This document shows, piece after piece, positions 24,774 to 36,800 of a DNA stretch of 64,000 bases. This DNA is from Owenia fusiformis (lineage: Eukaryota; Annelida; Polychaeta; Sabellida; Oweniidae): the NCBI GenBank assembly GCA_903813345.2, contig CAIIXF020000012.1, positions 12,630,932-12,694,931 of the forward strand, written 5' to 3'. The notes beneath the pieces were generated by a model that saw only the letters and a list, made by a program, of their open reading frames with translations, was not told where the DNA came from and made no database searches. Made by a program: the position numbers and the translations under genes. The first letter of the stretch is position 1; every line of letters starts with the position of its first letter.

Positions 24774-25072
24774 TAACATCAGAGTTAACTAAAAAACTTT
24801 GACTTTTACTAAAATATACATTTTGCACTTATTCTTCAAAGTATTTACATACCGTATGGATACCTGAGAAACTATAACTTGTATAGAATTAAATATAATA
24901 TGCGAAATGAGATCTTCTATTTATGATGTAGACAATATACTGACATAGTATCATGTCTGTCATTATAACAATTTCACTTTAATTAACTCTATAGCTTCCA
25001 ATTCTAGGCTCGGTTTCAAATCTAAAAAAAATCTGGGAAAGGGGAGGGGCGGTCGCCTTCTGACGCTCCCTT

Positions 25073-25513
25073 CTGAACTCTGTCAACTTTATCAGGAAAA
25101 AAGAGGGTCAGGTTATTTTATACTCCAATGGCCTCCATAATAATTTGAATTTACCAAAAACAAAGTTAGCAGTTCACAAATACTTAGAAGCCTTGGGAAG
25201 TAAAATCTTCAAGCGAAACAAAACGGATACTAGTAATCGCACCATACCCAGAATGGTATTTATGAGCCCACACCTTCCCGGTATTATGAAAAGTCCCCGA
25301 TATTGGAATACCCAAGGGACTAAGAGTGTGACAACGTACACAACAGAAATGCGAAAATTTCTATCAAAATACAACATTCCAACATTTAACACCCATGCAT
25401 TTACTAATCATTCATTCAGCTTCGATGGCACCCATTTTGGTTATGGAGTTAACCACCAATTGGCCCAGACACTGCTGAACTATATTGGCCAACATGAATG
25501 GGGAGCTGATTAA
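25073..25513 (+). pseudogene. Truncated duplicate of SGNH exon 2 (copy A')
   Basis: Carries the last 146 codons of exon 2, nearly identical to copy A and more distant from copy B. The open frame and the DGTHFGYGVN active-site block are intact. There is no first exon, no nucleophile block and no splice acceptor; it joins unrelated sequence at CTTCTGAACTC. It must come from a recent local duplication, with the LINE now between it and copy A. Not expected to give an active enzyme. Confidence 0.8.
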
Positions 25514-27060
25514 GGATAATATCGATCTGCCAATGGTTTAAGATATAGGAGATATACATGTAGTTTTATATGGCACTTGTTTGTATTCACATTTTCGTAG
25601 ATTCGCTATACCTAGCCATGTTAAGTACTATTCAAAAAGTATGTAAGCATGAGTATGTACCCTCACTTTTTATAGAAAAATGTACTTGAAATATTAAATA
25701 AAAATTAACCCATTATCTCGATGCACCTTGATTCAAGTATGATAGCATTCTTGCTTGGATACTGTAATCAATATTAGTCTAAATCTAGTCTAAACATGAC
25801 TTATGCCTTAACAATTTTCCTTGCTGATTTACAGAGTGGGCCAATAAAAATTGGAACATTTTGCTATTTATTCAATTTTCTTTATCATTGCAGTCCAGTC
25901 CACAAAAATTCAGATAATGGTAAAATGATTATTTGTGAAAACATTAAAGATAGAAATATATATATGATTTTGGCTTGTCATGGTCATGATCTGTATACGG
26001 TGTGCATCATAAAAAATTCCAAATTGTCTCTGCTTGAGACATCAGTACTGAAAATACAGAATCTTATACCATACAATATATGCCCATTATTTCCACATTG
26101 TTTGGAATTGCATTTTCGCTGATATTGAGAATTCAGAGGTTGAATTTTAGGTCTTCATAACTTTTGAGTAGTAATTTTTAAAAACTAAATTTTTCATATA
26201 GGGATTGATGTGTATATGTAGGCCTTGCAGAGCAAAAATCACTGATTAACAATAAATAAAACACGTCTTTTTATGGTTTCTTGTTTTTGAAATATCAAAA
26301 CAACCCTGAAAACTGAATTTTTATTCACTTCCATTTTGTTATTGTCTTGTATACCATTATTCTGCCCATCTGATGAAGCATATGACTCGTGTTCCGTTTT
26401 GACCGATAAGGTACTGGATGAGCTTGGTCCATGTTTTTGCTTACAGGATTGCATTTTTCTAATTATGTTAATTATGAGAAATATTTAATTTCTCATTGAT
26501 TTTGAAAATAATAGGGTCTAGTTTTTCAGCATCTGTGAATTATTGACTGTGACCATCTTGCCACGTTACCCATGCCGTCACTTCCATTGTACGTGGCCTA
26601 TGACGTCACGCCCGGTGCACCATGGTGCACAAGTACCGGTGCCGGTTGTAGGTCGAAATGGACGCCATATAAAACTGGAATCATCAGTTGTAAATATTGA
26701 ACTCTCTTGTTTTATGTTCCTATCATATTTACATAATGTATGAAGGTATCTGTATACTTTAGGTAGCAACAAACTCATTATTTCTGTATTACTATATAGA
26801 CATACTAGGCCCTATTCATGCATGCCACTTTTTCAAACCTGTATATAGAAACATACATTTATTTTACCATTAAGTTTGAACTTGAATATTATATGCCTAC
26901 TAAGGTTAACAGTATTCAGACTCCTTTTGTGAAGTAGCAACATTCTTTTTGTATAGCTCCAGGCCAGACAGATGATCTTCCTTCATTCAAAAAGAAAATG
27001 TTGAACAAATTTGTATCTTTTAGGATTGAAAATCCTACTTAGCAATCTCGATACAGGGTG
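25514..27060. other. Spacer with one mariner-type end
   Basis: TACAGAGTGGGCCAATAAAA at 25834 repeats the terminus seen at 17205. Otherwise no gene or repeat recognised. Short open frames around 25796-26122 and 26543-26743 show no family pattern. Confidence 0.4.
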
Positions 27061-27071
27061 ATCTAAATTTT

Positions 27072-27640
27072 GTGTCAGTGCCAAGGTCTGTTTTGCCCTT
27101 TGCAAGTATTATTGACAAAAATGAACTACTCGAATTAGTACCGCCACGTGATATTATTTCAAATTTCGAAAATATTAAGTGCTTTAATCCATTAGATATG
27201 AACCATACTACTGAAAATACCCCTGAATATGATGTTGAGACAAATAACCTTATAAAGAAGTGTGAATATAAAACAATATCAGCATTTAACAATAACATGA
27301 ACTCTGAAACTGGTACTGAACTTTCATTACTGCATTCTAATATTAGAAGCCTGTCAAATAACAGTGGAAATTGAATAGTATGCCCAAATCCTTTGACAAA
27401 ACAATTTCTGTCGTGGCACTATCTGAAACGTGGCTTTTTACAGAAGATGAATCTAAATATGAAAGCTATCTTAATTACAAAGGTTACTTTAAATCACGAA
27501 ATACAATCGGAGGTGGTGTTTGTTTATATATTCACAAATCTATGAATATTAAACCAAGAATGGACTTAAAATTCAGCAACCCTGAAGACAACAACTTTTC
27601 ACTAAGTGCATATTTCGTCTATGGTATCAAATTATTTTTA
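27072..27640 (+). mobile_element. LINE fragment with endonuclease N-terminus
   Basis: Two plus-strand frames (27072-27374 and 27371-27748) read LLHSNIRSLSNN and then VVALSETWLF with GGGVCLYIHKSMN, the typical start of an apurinic-type endonuclease of jockey/CR1-like LINEs. The coding line changes frame near 27372, and the fragment stops before the reverse transcriptase. It could belong to the same family as the 24159 element, which I cannot test. Confidence 0.7.
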
Positions 27641-27847
27641 AAACCTCGATATATTGATAGAAACGGGGGCGAAAGGCACTACGTAAAGAAAGGTTACACA
27701 AGGTGGTATTCTAAAGACAACGTTTACTATGCTTCTGTAATAATTTGACATAAATGCATATCGTGTATGATATAATCTTCTATATTAATATAAACATGGA
27801 CAACTGCCGCTTTAATGGGGTAACACAAGGTGATATTCGAAATATAA

Positions 27848-28222
27848 CCTTTTACTCTGTTTCTGTACTTTATACCACACAAATGCATTTTGTGTTTGAC
27901 ATCAATCGATTTTTAGAATACATAACTACATTACCTTTCATCAATAAAAAAGATTATTGAAAACGTCAAACATTTCTTTGAAATACAACAATGCACAGTG
28001 ATTTTTTTAGAGTGAAATGTATGCTTAATTGGCATTGATGAGTTTTTTTACGAAATTGAAGCTCTTTTAAGAGAAAATATATGTATGTGGCCTATACTAG
28101 TATGTATGGACAACCTTTCACTGTGCACCATATTAAGAGACCTTTATAAATTCCAAAAACCAATTGATGTCATACACAAAATGCATCTATTGTGTGGTAT
28201 AAAGTACAAACACAGAGTAAAC
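27848..28222. repeat. Inverted repeat with about 65-bp arms
   Basis: TTTACTCTGTTTCTGTACTT at the left and its near complement AAGTACAAACACAGAGTAAA at the right bound a 375-bp segment. Arms continue with GTGTGGTATAAAG-type sequence. Probably a decayed TIR element. Confidence 0.6.
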
Positions 28223-28275
28223 AAGGCACATGGTGAACGATATCGTACCTATAACATAGCAGTGTGGACTTGATG

Positions 28276-29940
28276 ACCCAGAAAGCAAGATGGCCGCCGA
28301 AAAGTTCTAGAACTTCTTACCATGTAACATGTGTAAAAATTTCAAGAAAATCAGTTAAGTGGTTTTCCTGGAATAGCGATGACAAGATTTGAAGCAAATC
28401 TGTTGAGTGGTTTTTTCTGACCATGGAATCGCGATGACAAGATTTATCTAAAAACTTCCAACATTGCTGCCAGAATGCAAGATGGCTACCGGAAAGTTGA
28501 TCAGCTCTATATATAACTTCTTACCATGTAACATTTCAAGTAAAACTGTTAAGTGGTTTTCCTGGAATCACGATGACAAGATTTATCTATCCAAAATTGT
28601 TCATTGGTTAGGTGTATGATTAAATATATTAAAATTCCTCAATTCACTAACCTTTTATAGCATTACTATCTAGCTTTCGACAACTCCTGTTGCCTTTCTC
28701 AAGATGTCTGAATTTGGCGGGAAACTGGTAGATTTGACCTTGACTTGATCTTTGACCTAGCAACCTCAAGTAGACTCGGGGAAACCTTATATCCTAAGTC
28801 TAAATACTTTGATCGAAAGATAAAGGAAGCGATACATATTCATAAATATAAACCTGAACTTAACAGAGACTTAGGATATAAGGTTTCCCCGAGTCTACTT
28901 GAGGTTGCTAGGTCAAAGATCAAGTCAAGGTCAAATCTACCAGTTTCCCGCCAAATCCAGACATCTTGAGAAAGGCAACAGGAGTTGTCGAAAGCTAGAT
29001 AGTAATGCTATAAAAGGTTAGTGAATTGAGGAATTTTAATCTATTTAAGATTTATCTAATAACAACTCCCAGGTTGGCCGACAGAATGCAAGATGGCCAC
29101 CGAAAAGTTAATCAGCTCTAGAACTCCATACCATGTAACATGTGTGAAAGTTTGAAGTAAATCTGTTATGGGGTTTTCCTGGAATCACGATGAGAAGATA
29201 TATCCAAAAACTTCCAAAATGGCCGCTAGAATACAATATGGCTACCAAAAAGTTAATCACCTCTAGACTTTCTTACCATCTAACATGTGTAGAAATTTGA
29301 AGTAAAACTATTAAGTGGTTTTCCTGGAATCATGATGACAAGATTTATCTAATAAAAACTTCCAAGATGGCCTACAGAATGCAAGATGGCAACCGAAAAG
29401 TTAATCTGCTCTAGAATTCATACCATGTAACATGTGTGAAAATTTGAAGTAAAACTGTTAAGTGGTTCTCTTGGAATCGCAATGACAAGATTTATCTAAA
29501 GACTTCCAAGATGGCCACCAGAATGAAAGGTGGAAACCGAAAACTTAATCAGCTCTAGAACTTCATACCATGTAACATGTGTGAAAATTTGAAGTAAATC
29601 TGTTAAGGGGTTTTCCTGGAATCACAATGACAAGATTTATCCAAAAACGTCCAAGATGGCCGCCAGAATGCAAGGTGGCTACCAAAAAGTTAATCACCTT
29701 TAGACTTTCTTACCATCTAACTTGTGTGGAAATTTGAAGTAAATCTGTTTGGTTTTCCTGAAATCGTGATGACAAGGTTTATCTTAAAACTTCCAAAATT
29801 GCCACCAGAATGCAAGTTGGCCACTGAAAAACCATTGAGGTCTAGGTCGTTTTACCATATAACATGTGTGAAAATTTGAAGTGGATCTGTTAAGTGGTTT
29901 TTCTGGAATCGCGATGCCCATTTTGGTGCCTTTTGCCCCT
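28276..29940. repeat. Satellite, unit about 145 bp
   Basis: About eight units with AAGATGGCCACCGAAAAGTT, ACCATGTAACATGTGTG, GAAGTAAATCTGTTAAGTGG and TCCTGGAATCACGATGACAA. Units start near 28289, 28481, 29090, 29236, 29384, 29529, 29672 and 29813. The array is split by the palindrome at 28630-29040. Confidence 0.85.
28630..29040. mobile_element. Penelope-like 3' end in a 410-bp palindrome
   Basis: Arms of about 170 bp are near-perfect inverted copies around a 65-bp centre. The plus strand reads IKEAIHIHKYKPELNRDLGY in the centre, which resembles the last part of the GIY-YIG endonuclease of Penelope-like elements. Each arm holds GAAAGGCAACAGGAGTTGTC, similar to motifs after Penelope coding regions. 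It sits inside the satellite array, which resumes at 29046. Family assignment is moderate. Confidence 0.6.
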
Positions 29941-30755
29941 GTTTCTATCAATATAAGAGGTGTTTTATTTATGAGGGAAGTCTGTTCTTTCAAACGGTAC
30001 AATCATTTTATGTGGGAAAGTACCAGACAACAAAACCCCTTTTCTAGAGCCCTTTTGGAAATCAGATCAGGGACTACAATTACTAGAAGTCACTTCACTA
30101 TGAAAGTGAGGGGTGTTAGCAAATGTGTATTAGCAGACAATAAATTACCTTTTGTTCAATCATTTACTGTGTTAACTTAGTAACCCTTGCATATCGTGCT
30201 CACTCAAGTATTGAATGATTTTCTTTATAATCTAAATGTTTGTGGTTTATAAAAAAATTTGATATATTTTAGTTAGAAATACATTCATAAATATATTCAT
30301 CCAAATAGCACTAGAATGCGGGAAGAAAGAGCAATGGTGACAAAATGTAGACAGAATTTTCCGTAAGGGTTTCAAACATTTCTGGGCACTATCATGCATG
30401 TACTTCATGCGTACTGTTATTTTTAGTGCTGTATTTATAGATATACTGAATTTCACGTATTAAAATCATGTTTTCCAGCAATGACTTCAAATTCGGAACC
30501 ACCCCCATATCACATTTTCTTCAATAACTCGAAACATGTGTAAACACTTACCATGTGCATGTAAATTCTGATTTTACGAGCTCTTTCCCACTCGAGTACC
30601 TCATACACCCCTGCATGGACCCGGAGTTGGATTCGCCTTTTATACGTGAGCCGATTCGCATCGCAAACGCTGATTGGATAAAGATTGCGCGAATCTTTAA
30701 ATAGATCATTTCCCTTTTGAAACGTTTTGATTTTCTGAGTCACTCTGTACACCGT
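29941..30755. other. Spacer before SGNH copy B
   Basis: No exon or repeat family recognised. Promoter sequence for copy B begins near its right edge. Confidence 0.4.
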
Positions 30756-30756
30756 G

Positions 30757-30770
30757 CTGTATATAAAAAG
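30757..30770 (+). promoter_or_regulatory. Probable TATA box of SGNH copy B
   Basis: TGTATATAAAAAG lies about 100 bp before the ATG at 30866, a fitting place for a core promoter. In copy A a TATAAAT lies only about 10 bp before the ATG, too close to serve in the same way. Confidence 0.45.
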
Positions 30771-30865
30771 TTTAAATTAGAAGTCAATAACTTCAGCATC
30801 ATTGTTTTAATAAGAATCATTAAGTGTCAACATTCGAGGTACAAACATACATTGGTACTAAAAGT

Positions 30866-33800
30866 ATGGTATGGAAACGGTTAGAAATATGTATTTCCTT
30901 TATGACACTATTGAGTTTTGGAACCATACTGTTAATGAATACGAACTTATTGAAGGTACCAACAACTAATTTTAACCGATTGAGTTGGAGACAGCTTACA
31001 AGGAATACAATTGGATCCAAATCGAACTCTGCTTCGCTTCACATGACAGAACAGGAGTACATTGATTGTCTGTCAATTGGTGAATGGGTCAAAGGAGCAA
31101 GAGAGGATACGGAAATGGAGAAAATGATTTTCATGCCTAGTGAGGGTGAATTGACGCTAGCAAATGGCCAATGTGGAGACAGAGAAACGACCAACAGGAC
31201 CGCAACTGTTCCCCGTCGTGCACTTTGCTACCCTACCTCTAAAAAAGCATGTTGTTCTAAGAATCATTGTGAAACCATGACAATCGACCAGTGTCAATGT
31301 AAAGGATGTTTTGACCTAAGAACATATCTTCATGTCGAGAAATACGTCTGGCAACCAGGCTCGAAACAGTGTCCTATAACATATTTCGACACAACGTCAG
31401 CATGTAATATGTTTGCCAAAAGAAAATTAAAACATATAATATGTGTTGGGGATTCACTTGTTAGGCACTTCCATACTGCGCTTCTAATAGTTCTAAGCGG
31501 TAATCTAGAATCTGGAGGCATGCATCCTACCACTAATCCAGGTACAGTACTGTCATAAATTTTCTGCTTCCTTTTTTAGTAATTTTCAAATTTTTATGTG
31601 GAAGTAACAAATATATTCATTAAACTAACATTTGTATTCGTGCTTGTATTATCCTGTTTGTAAAATGAGGGTTTATGAACCGTCGTGAGTTTGTAAGTTC
31701 TACGGAGCCCATGGCAAACCATGGTTTATTCGTGTGTATGCATTTAGGTGAATTCTAGAAATGGAATCAGCCATTTTGATAATAATATCGGCTCGGCGCT
31801 TACCATTTTTGTGAAAAAGAAAAAATGTTTAACCTTGGCTGTAATATTATCGACAAGGCCTTTCTTTTGATGGCTAACATACTAATAGTAAGCCTTGCCT
31901 GTAATATTATCGACATGGCAGTTCTTTGACAGTTAAAACATTTAAAGTAAGCCATGCCTGTGATATTATCTGTTATATTGTCTTTAATATTATCGACAAG
32001 GTCGTTCTTTTGATGGTTGAACCATTTATAGCAAGCCGTGTCTGTAATATTATTGATAGTCCATTTGTCAATTTCTGAACGTATGAATATTTAAAAGTAT
32101 GATGTTTTTCTGTGTAAATACTATCATTAGGGATTATTGGAGTGATTTAGCTGGGTTGCCAAAAAATAACTTTGGGGAAAAATTTTGTATCTGTTACGGT
32201 AACATACCAGGTATATGGTGGTATCCCAACGCTAAGTCAATAGTCAACGCCATGTTAAGCGATTACACCCCTCCCTAATCAGCCTATATAATTTTTTCCC
32301 CAAACAAACTTTTTGGGCAACCCAGTTAAATCACTTCAGAAAACCCTTATTATCATAAATCGACCATAAAACATCGTACTTTTAACAATTTCTAGGTTCA
32401 CTATTGGAAGTATAGGGGTGACAAATGGACTATGACTTGGTTGTTTCACATGTGGTTCAAGAATATACGTTTAGCCTTGGTGGTTAAGACGAGAGTACAT
32501 CAGATACATATACTATATAATTGCTGGTCAACAAGTTACTATCAAACCAGACGTCGGTTTCCACGGTATCGACCATCTTGGATTTCCAAGGTACAGGGTG
32601 ACCGGAAAAAAAGGAGACCATTGAAATAGGCAATATCTCCTAAAATAGACTAGTGACATCAATGAAATTTTGCATACATCAGGACAGTTCTATGGAAATT
32701 TGTTCCTGAAAGTGTCAATACAAGCAGTCAACTGGTTCAGGAGCTATGATCATTTACATAACATGCTCCAAATAGGCGCAATTGAGACCAACGCAGAGCT
32801 GGATACATTTGGCAAATACCCTTACATATTCCGACCTTGTTATGGCATTACATTTAGCATTTATTGCCACCTTTAGGTCAGCAATTGTCTCAGGATTGTT
32901 TTGGTACACATTGTCTTTCAAATTGCCCCACAAAAAGAAATCAAGTGGATTCAAATTTGAGGTGTATGGAGACGAAGCTTATCTGACCTATGGCTTCTGA
33001 CTCAGTGGTCCCACTCAGTTACAGTATCATCCTAAGGAGGTTTTGGGCAGCCCTTGGTTTCCATATGGGATTTAATTGTGCCATATAGTGGTTTTAGTAA
33101 CATGGCACTATGCCCAATACCTAAAGTGACTCTTAAGATTGGGTAAATCAGCACTTTGGCAACAGGATGATGAACCACATGTCAGATAACCCTTCATTGC
33201 CATTACAGCCTAGACTTGAATCCTGCTGATTTCTTTTTGTATGGATATTTGAAAGACAATCTATACCAAAACAATCCTCAGACTATTGTTGACCTAAAGA
33301 AGGCAATCACTGCTATATGTAATGCCATAATAATGCCATAGAGGGCAGAACATGTAAGGGTAGTTTGCCATATGAATCCAACTCTGCGTTGGTCTCAATT
33401 GTGCCTATTTGGAGCATGTTATGTAAATGATCATAGCTCCTGAACCAGTTGAATGCTTGTATTGAAACCTTCAGTAACAAATTTCCATATAACTGTTCCA
33501 GTGTATGCAAAATTTCATTGATGGCACTTGTCTAGTTTAGGAGAAATTGATTACTTCAATGGTCTCCTTTTTTTCCGGTCACCCTGTACGATGTTTTCAT
33601 ATGATTGAAAATCAAACTGGGAAACGAGTATGGGTATCAACGGGAATTCTCAATTTAAAAACAGTTGAAATATAAACGTTTACATTAAGCCAGTCAGTCT
33701 ATTTTTATCCTATTAATACCGCAACCACCAGAGCAGAAATACCCAGTTCATGGATTTCGTCATTTGTATTACTAGAATCACTGAAGCGAGGGAGACACTG

Positions 33801-36800
33801 CAAGTAGAACCTATTTAACATAGTAATCACTACTGGACATTCACATGGAGTTGAGAGGGAACTTATCAATTATAAATCACAAAGAATACCATGAATTTGT
33901 AATGGTTTATACTAAACTGACATTCCAGTTTTCAATAAGATGAGATCGCTCATCTGTGAACCTAAGTAAAATCAGTTTCTTAATGAGTTTCATTGATCAT
34001 TGATTTCGGTTTTCAGATTTTCTAGGAAGCTGGATTTGGAAGTATTGCTTCAATTTTTTCAAAAATCATACCATTTAGATCGTAGAAATATAAGCATTAC
34101 AAAGACGATGGTTTGTTTAGAAATAAAGCTATTACAAAAGATTAGTATTTTTACTAGATTGTTACATCATCTTTCATTACATTGCCTAGATTCGCTTATT
34201 GAAGTTTACAACGCAGGTCAGGTACTACTTGATTGGGACTAACTTTCCGATGAAAGTTAGTCCCTTCAGGCTTCGTGTGGAATATCACTTGTGAAAGATG
34301 TACAGGTATTCACCTCAATAGAGTGAAATATTTGTTCAATATCACAAGGAGGAGTGATTGACCTATTCGTAACAATGTTGTATTTTGATGTAAGAAGACA
34401 TGCGTGTCTAATTTGTACATTCATTTTGTCGATCGACGAATTGACTTGGCATATTATATATGTAGCTTAGAAAACAAGATCTTGAAATTAATTATCTTTA
34501 GGGAAACTCAAAACAATGTATTTCAATGATTATCTTAATAAAATTCTCTTGTTAAGATAAACAACAACTATTGCAATTTATTTTTGTGATTAAATAATTC
34601 AAACTCAATACATTAGTTTATCTTTAAACTCAAAATTAATTTTGAAACATGAATCAATGTAAGCCTATGTATGCACCATCATCGACACCAGCAATTTAAG
34701 AGTATATTTACGTTTTAATGCACAAGGTAATAAAAATATTTTGAGAAACGCTTCTTAAACCCCATGGCTAATGGTATATGCATTTATATCTCAATCTAAA
34801 GTTTCATTTTTCAACTTTTACATTGATCAAATGTGAAAGAGATTCGTGGCTTGACTGTTAGTGACTAAATTGAAGAATAATTAATAGCAAATATTTTCGA
34901 AGAATGAAATATTTATTTAATCATGGCGTACATAAAAGTCTTTATAGCTACCTGTACGTGAATACTCTTTGACGATAGAAGTGGCAGTTGATAATTCGTT
35001 TTGTCAAACTAAACAAATTGAAATAACACGATATCTATTGTACTCCGTAGGCTCTAAGATTAAACCTCTTTTTATATTGCAAGGCCTTACAACAAAAGAC
35101 ACCTACTATAGTGCTGAAAATACCCAATTGTTCTTTCTTTGAATTGAAAATATAAAATATAAAATTCAAAATTCAAATTCAAGTCCAAGTACAGGTGACC
35201 CTAAAAACGTCACCCCTTAATTTGGGAATAACTATATCTCCGTTTTAAGGACTTTTCATAACTTTTGTGTAGATAGAGTTAAATGCATAAATCATTGGAA
35301 TTTACCTAATAAGTAGTCAGTGCATCATATTTGACGAGATTGTTGAATTGTTTGAAGGGTAGATTTTACACACTATTCATAATATGTATGAAAGCAATCC
35401 AGAAATGGCTCAAATAATGGCTAAGACAGAAATCTCAATTTCAGAATATTGCATTTTCAACATTTTTGGACAATATCACTAGACCATACCTGGATGGAAA
35501 ATGTGATCATGTGAAAACTTTGAATTTAAACAGTCTATATACGCAGATAAATTAAAAAATCATGTTTGAGTTTATACTAAAATGAGAGGGTAATTTTTCT
35601 GGGTCAACCTGTATATGGAGGTGTACGCGCGCGTTACAAATGTCCATTGAAATTCAGCAAAAGTAGAACTCTTTTGAAAAATCTTGGCTATGGCTTAAGT
35701 ATAGCAGTCACATCACAAAAGAAATCGAAGTGATGGATAATAAATGCTAGACCCATTCAAATGCTTGTGTTTATTGTGTGCTTTTCATACTACCTCATTT
35801 CAAAAAGTTTCTATTATTTGATATTTGCTCCCGGGGACTAAACAGCTCCAGGCAAGATTTTTTTGTTTGAAATAAAACAAAACGAGGGCGCACATATTTG
35901 AAAGAAAATGTGTTTTCATCAGTAGTAACAAAATAAGTAGTAACTGTTGTTTTTATGTTAAATTCGAACATGACTGTATTCACGCCTTCTATAAACTGTA
36001 AACAAAGTCAATGCTTCAGCTGGGTTATATTCGAGATCAATAACCCAGTTAATACATGTAATGTGTGACGTCATAACAATGGGTCGTAGTAATGGCGGAC
36101 CATGATGAATATTCGAAACAATTTGGCGAGTTTTCATGTTCGAATCGTATTATAGACCTCGCCCCAAGGGGTGTATTCGACGATATAACCCCTGCTTTTC
36201 GGTCTATATTTCTTAATTCTAATATGATATGTGACGTCACACTAGCTAGAACAATTGATTTTCTGGTCTATATTTGAGTATGTATGACTGATAAAATTCA
36301 TGAATGCAAATAGTCGTGTTTCTTGTCTGTTTATCATATTAGAATCATAACAAAGAATTTATGTCAAATATGTGACCTCAAATTTTATTCTGGCCATTGC
36401 CAAAGACCTCAATCGCTACGCGATTTCGGTCTTTTAACAATAAACAGAATGAAATTTTCGGTCATATATCACGCCATAAATCATAAAATCTCGGTCTTTA
36501 TTTATAAAAAATAACAACTTTTATGTTAAATTGATTGAACAAATTCATTTATAATTATGGGAAAAATTTTCAGTTGCTTGAAAAAGATTTAAAGAGTAAA
36601 TCGAAATATTGCAAAACTAAATCAATCTGTTAGTATTAAGACATTTGGTTTATTTCACCGGATATGAAGCAGCTTTTAAGTTGTGCGAAATTATTGTTAT
36701 TTCTTTGCATAATGTCATGATGATCCGGGGTCTTCTTAAAATTAGACAATCCCAACCCTTGCCTAAGGTTGCCTTAATATTAAGTTATAGTTATACCTAG

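Noticed and set aside
35795-35983. Minus-strand frame with KYVRPRFVLFQTKKS
   Set aside because: Some resemblance to exon-like sequence, but no splice sites in phase with the PLAT gene and no family match I can defend.
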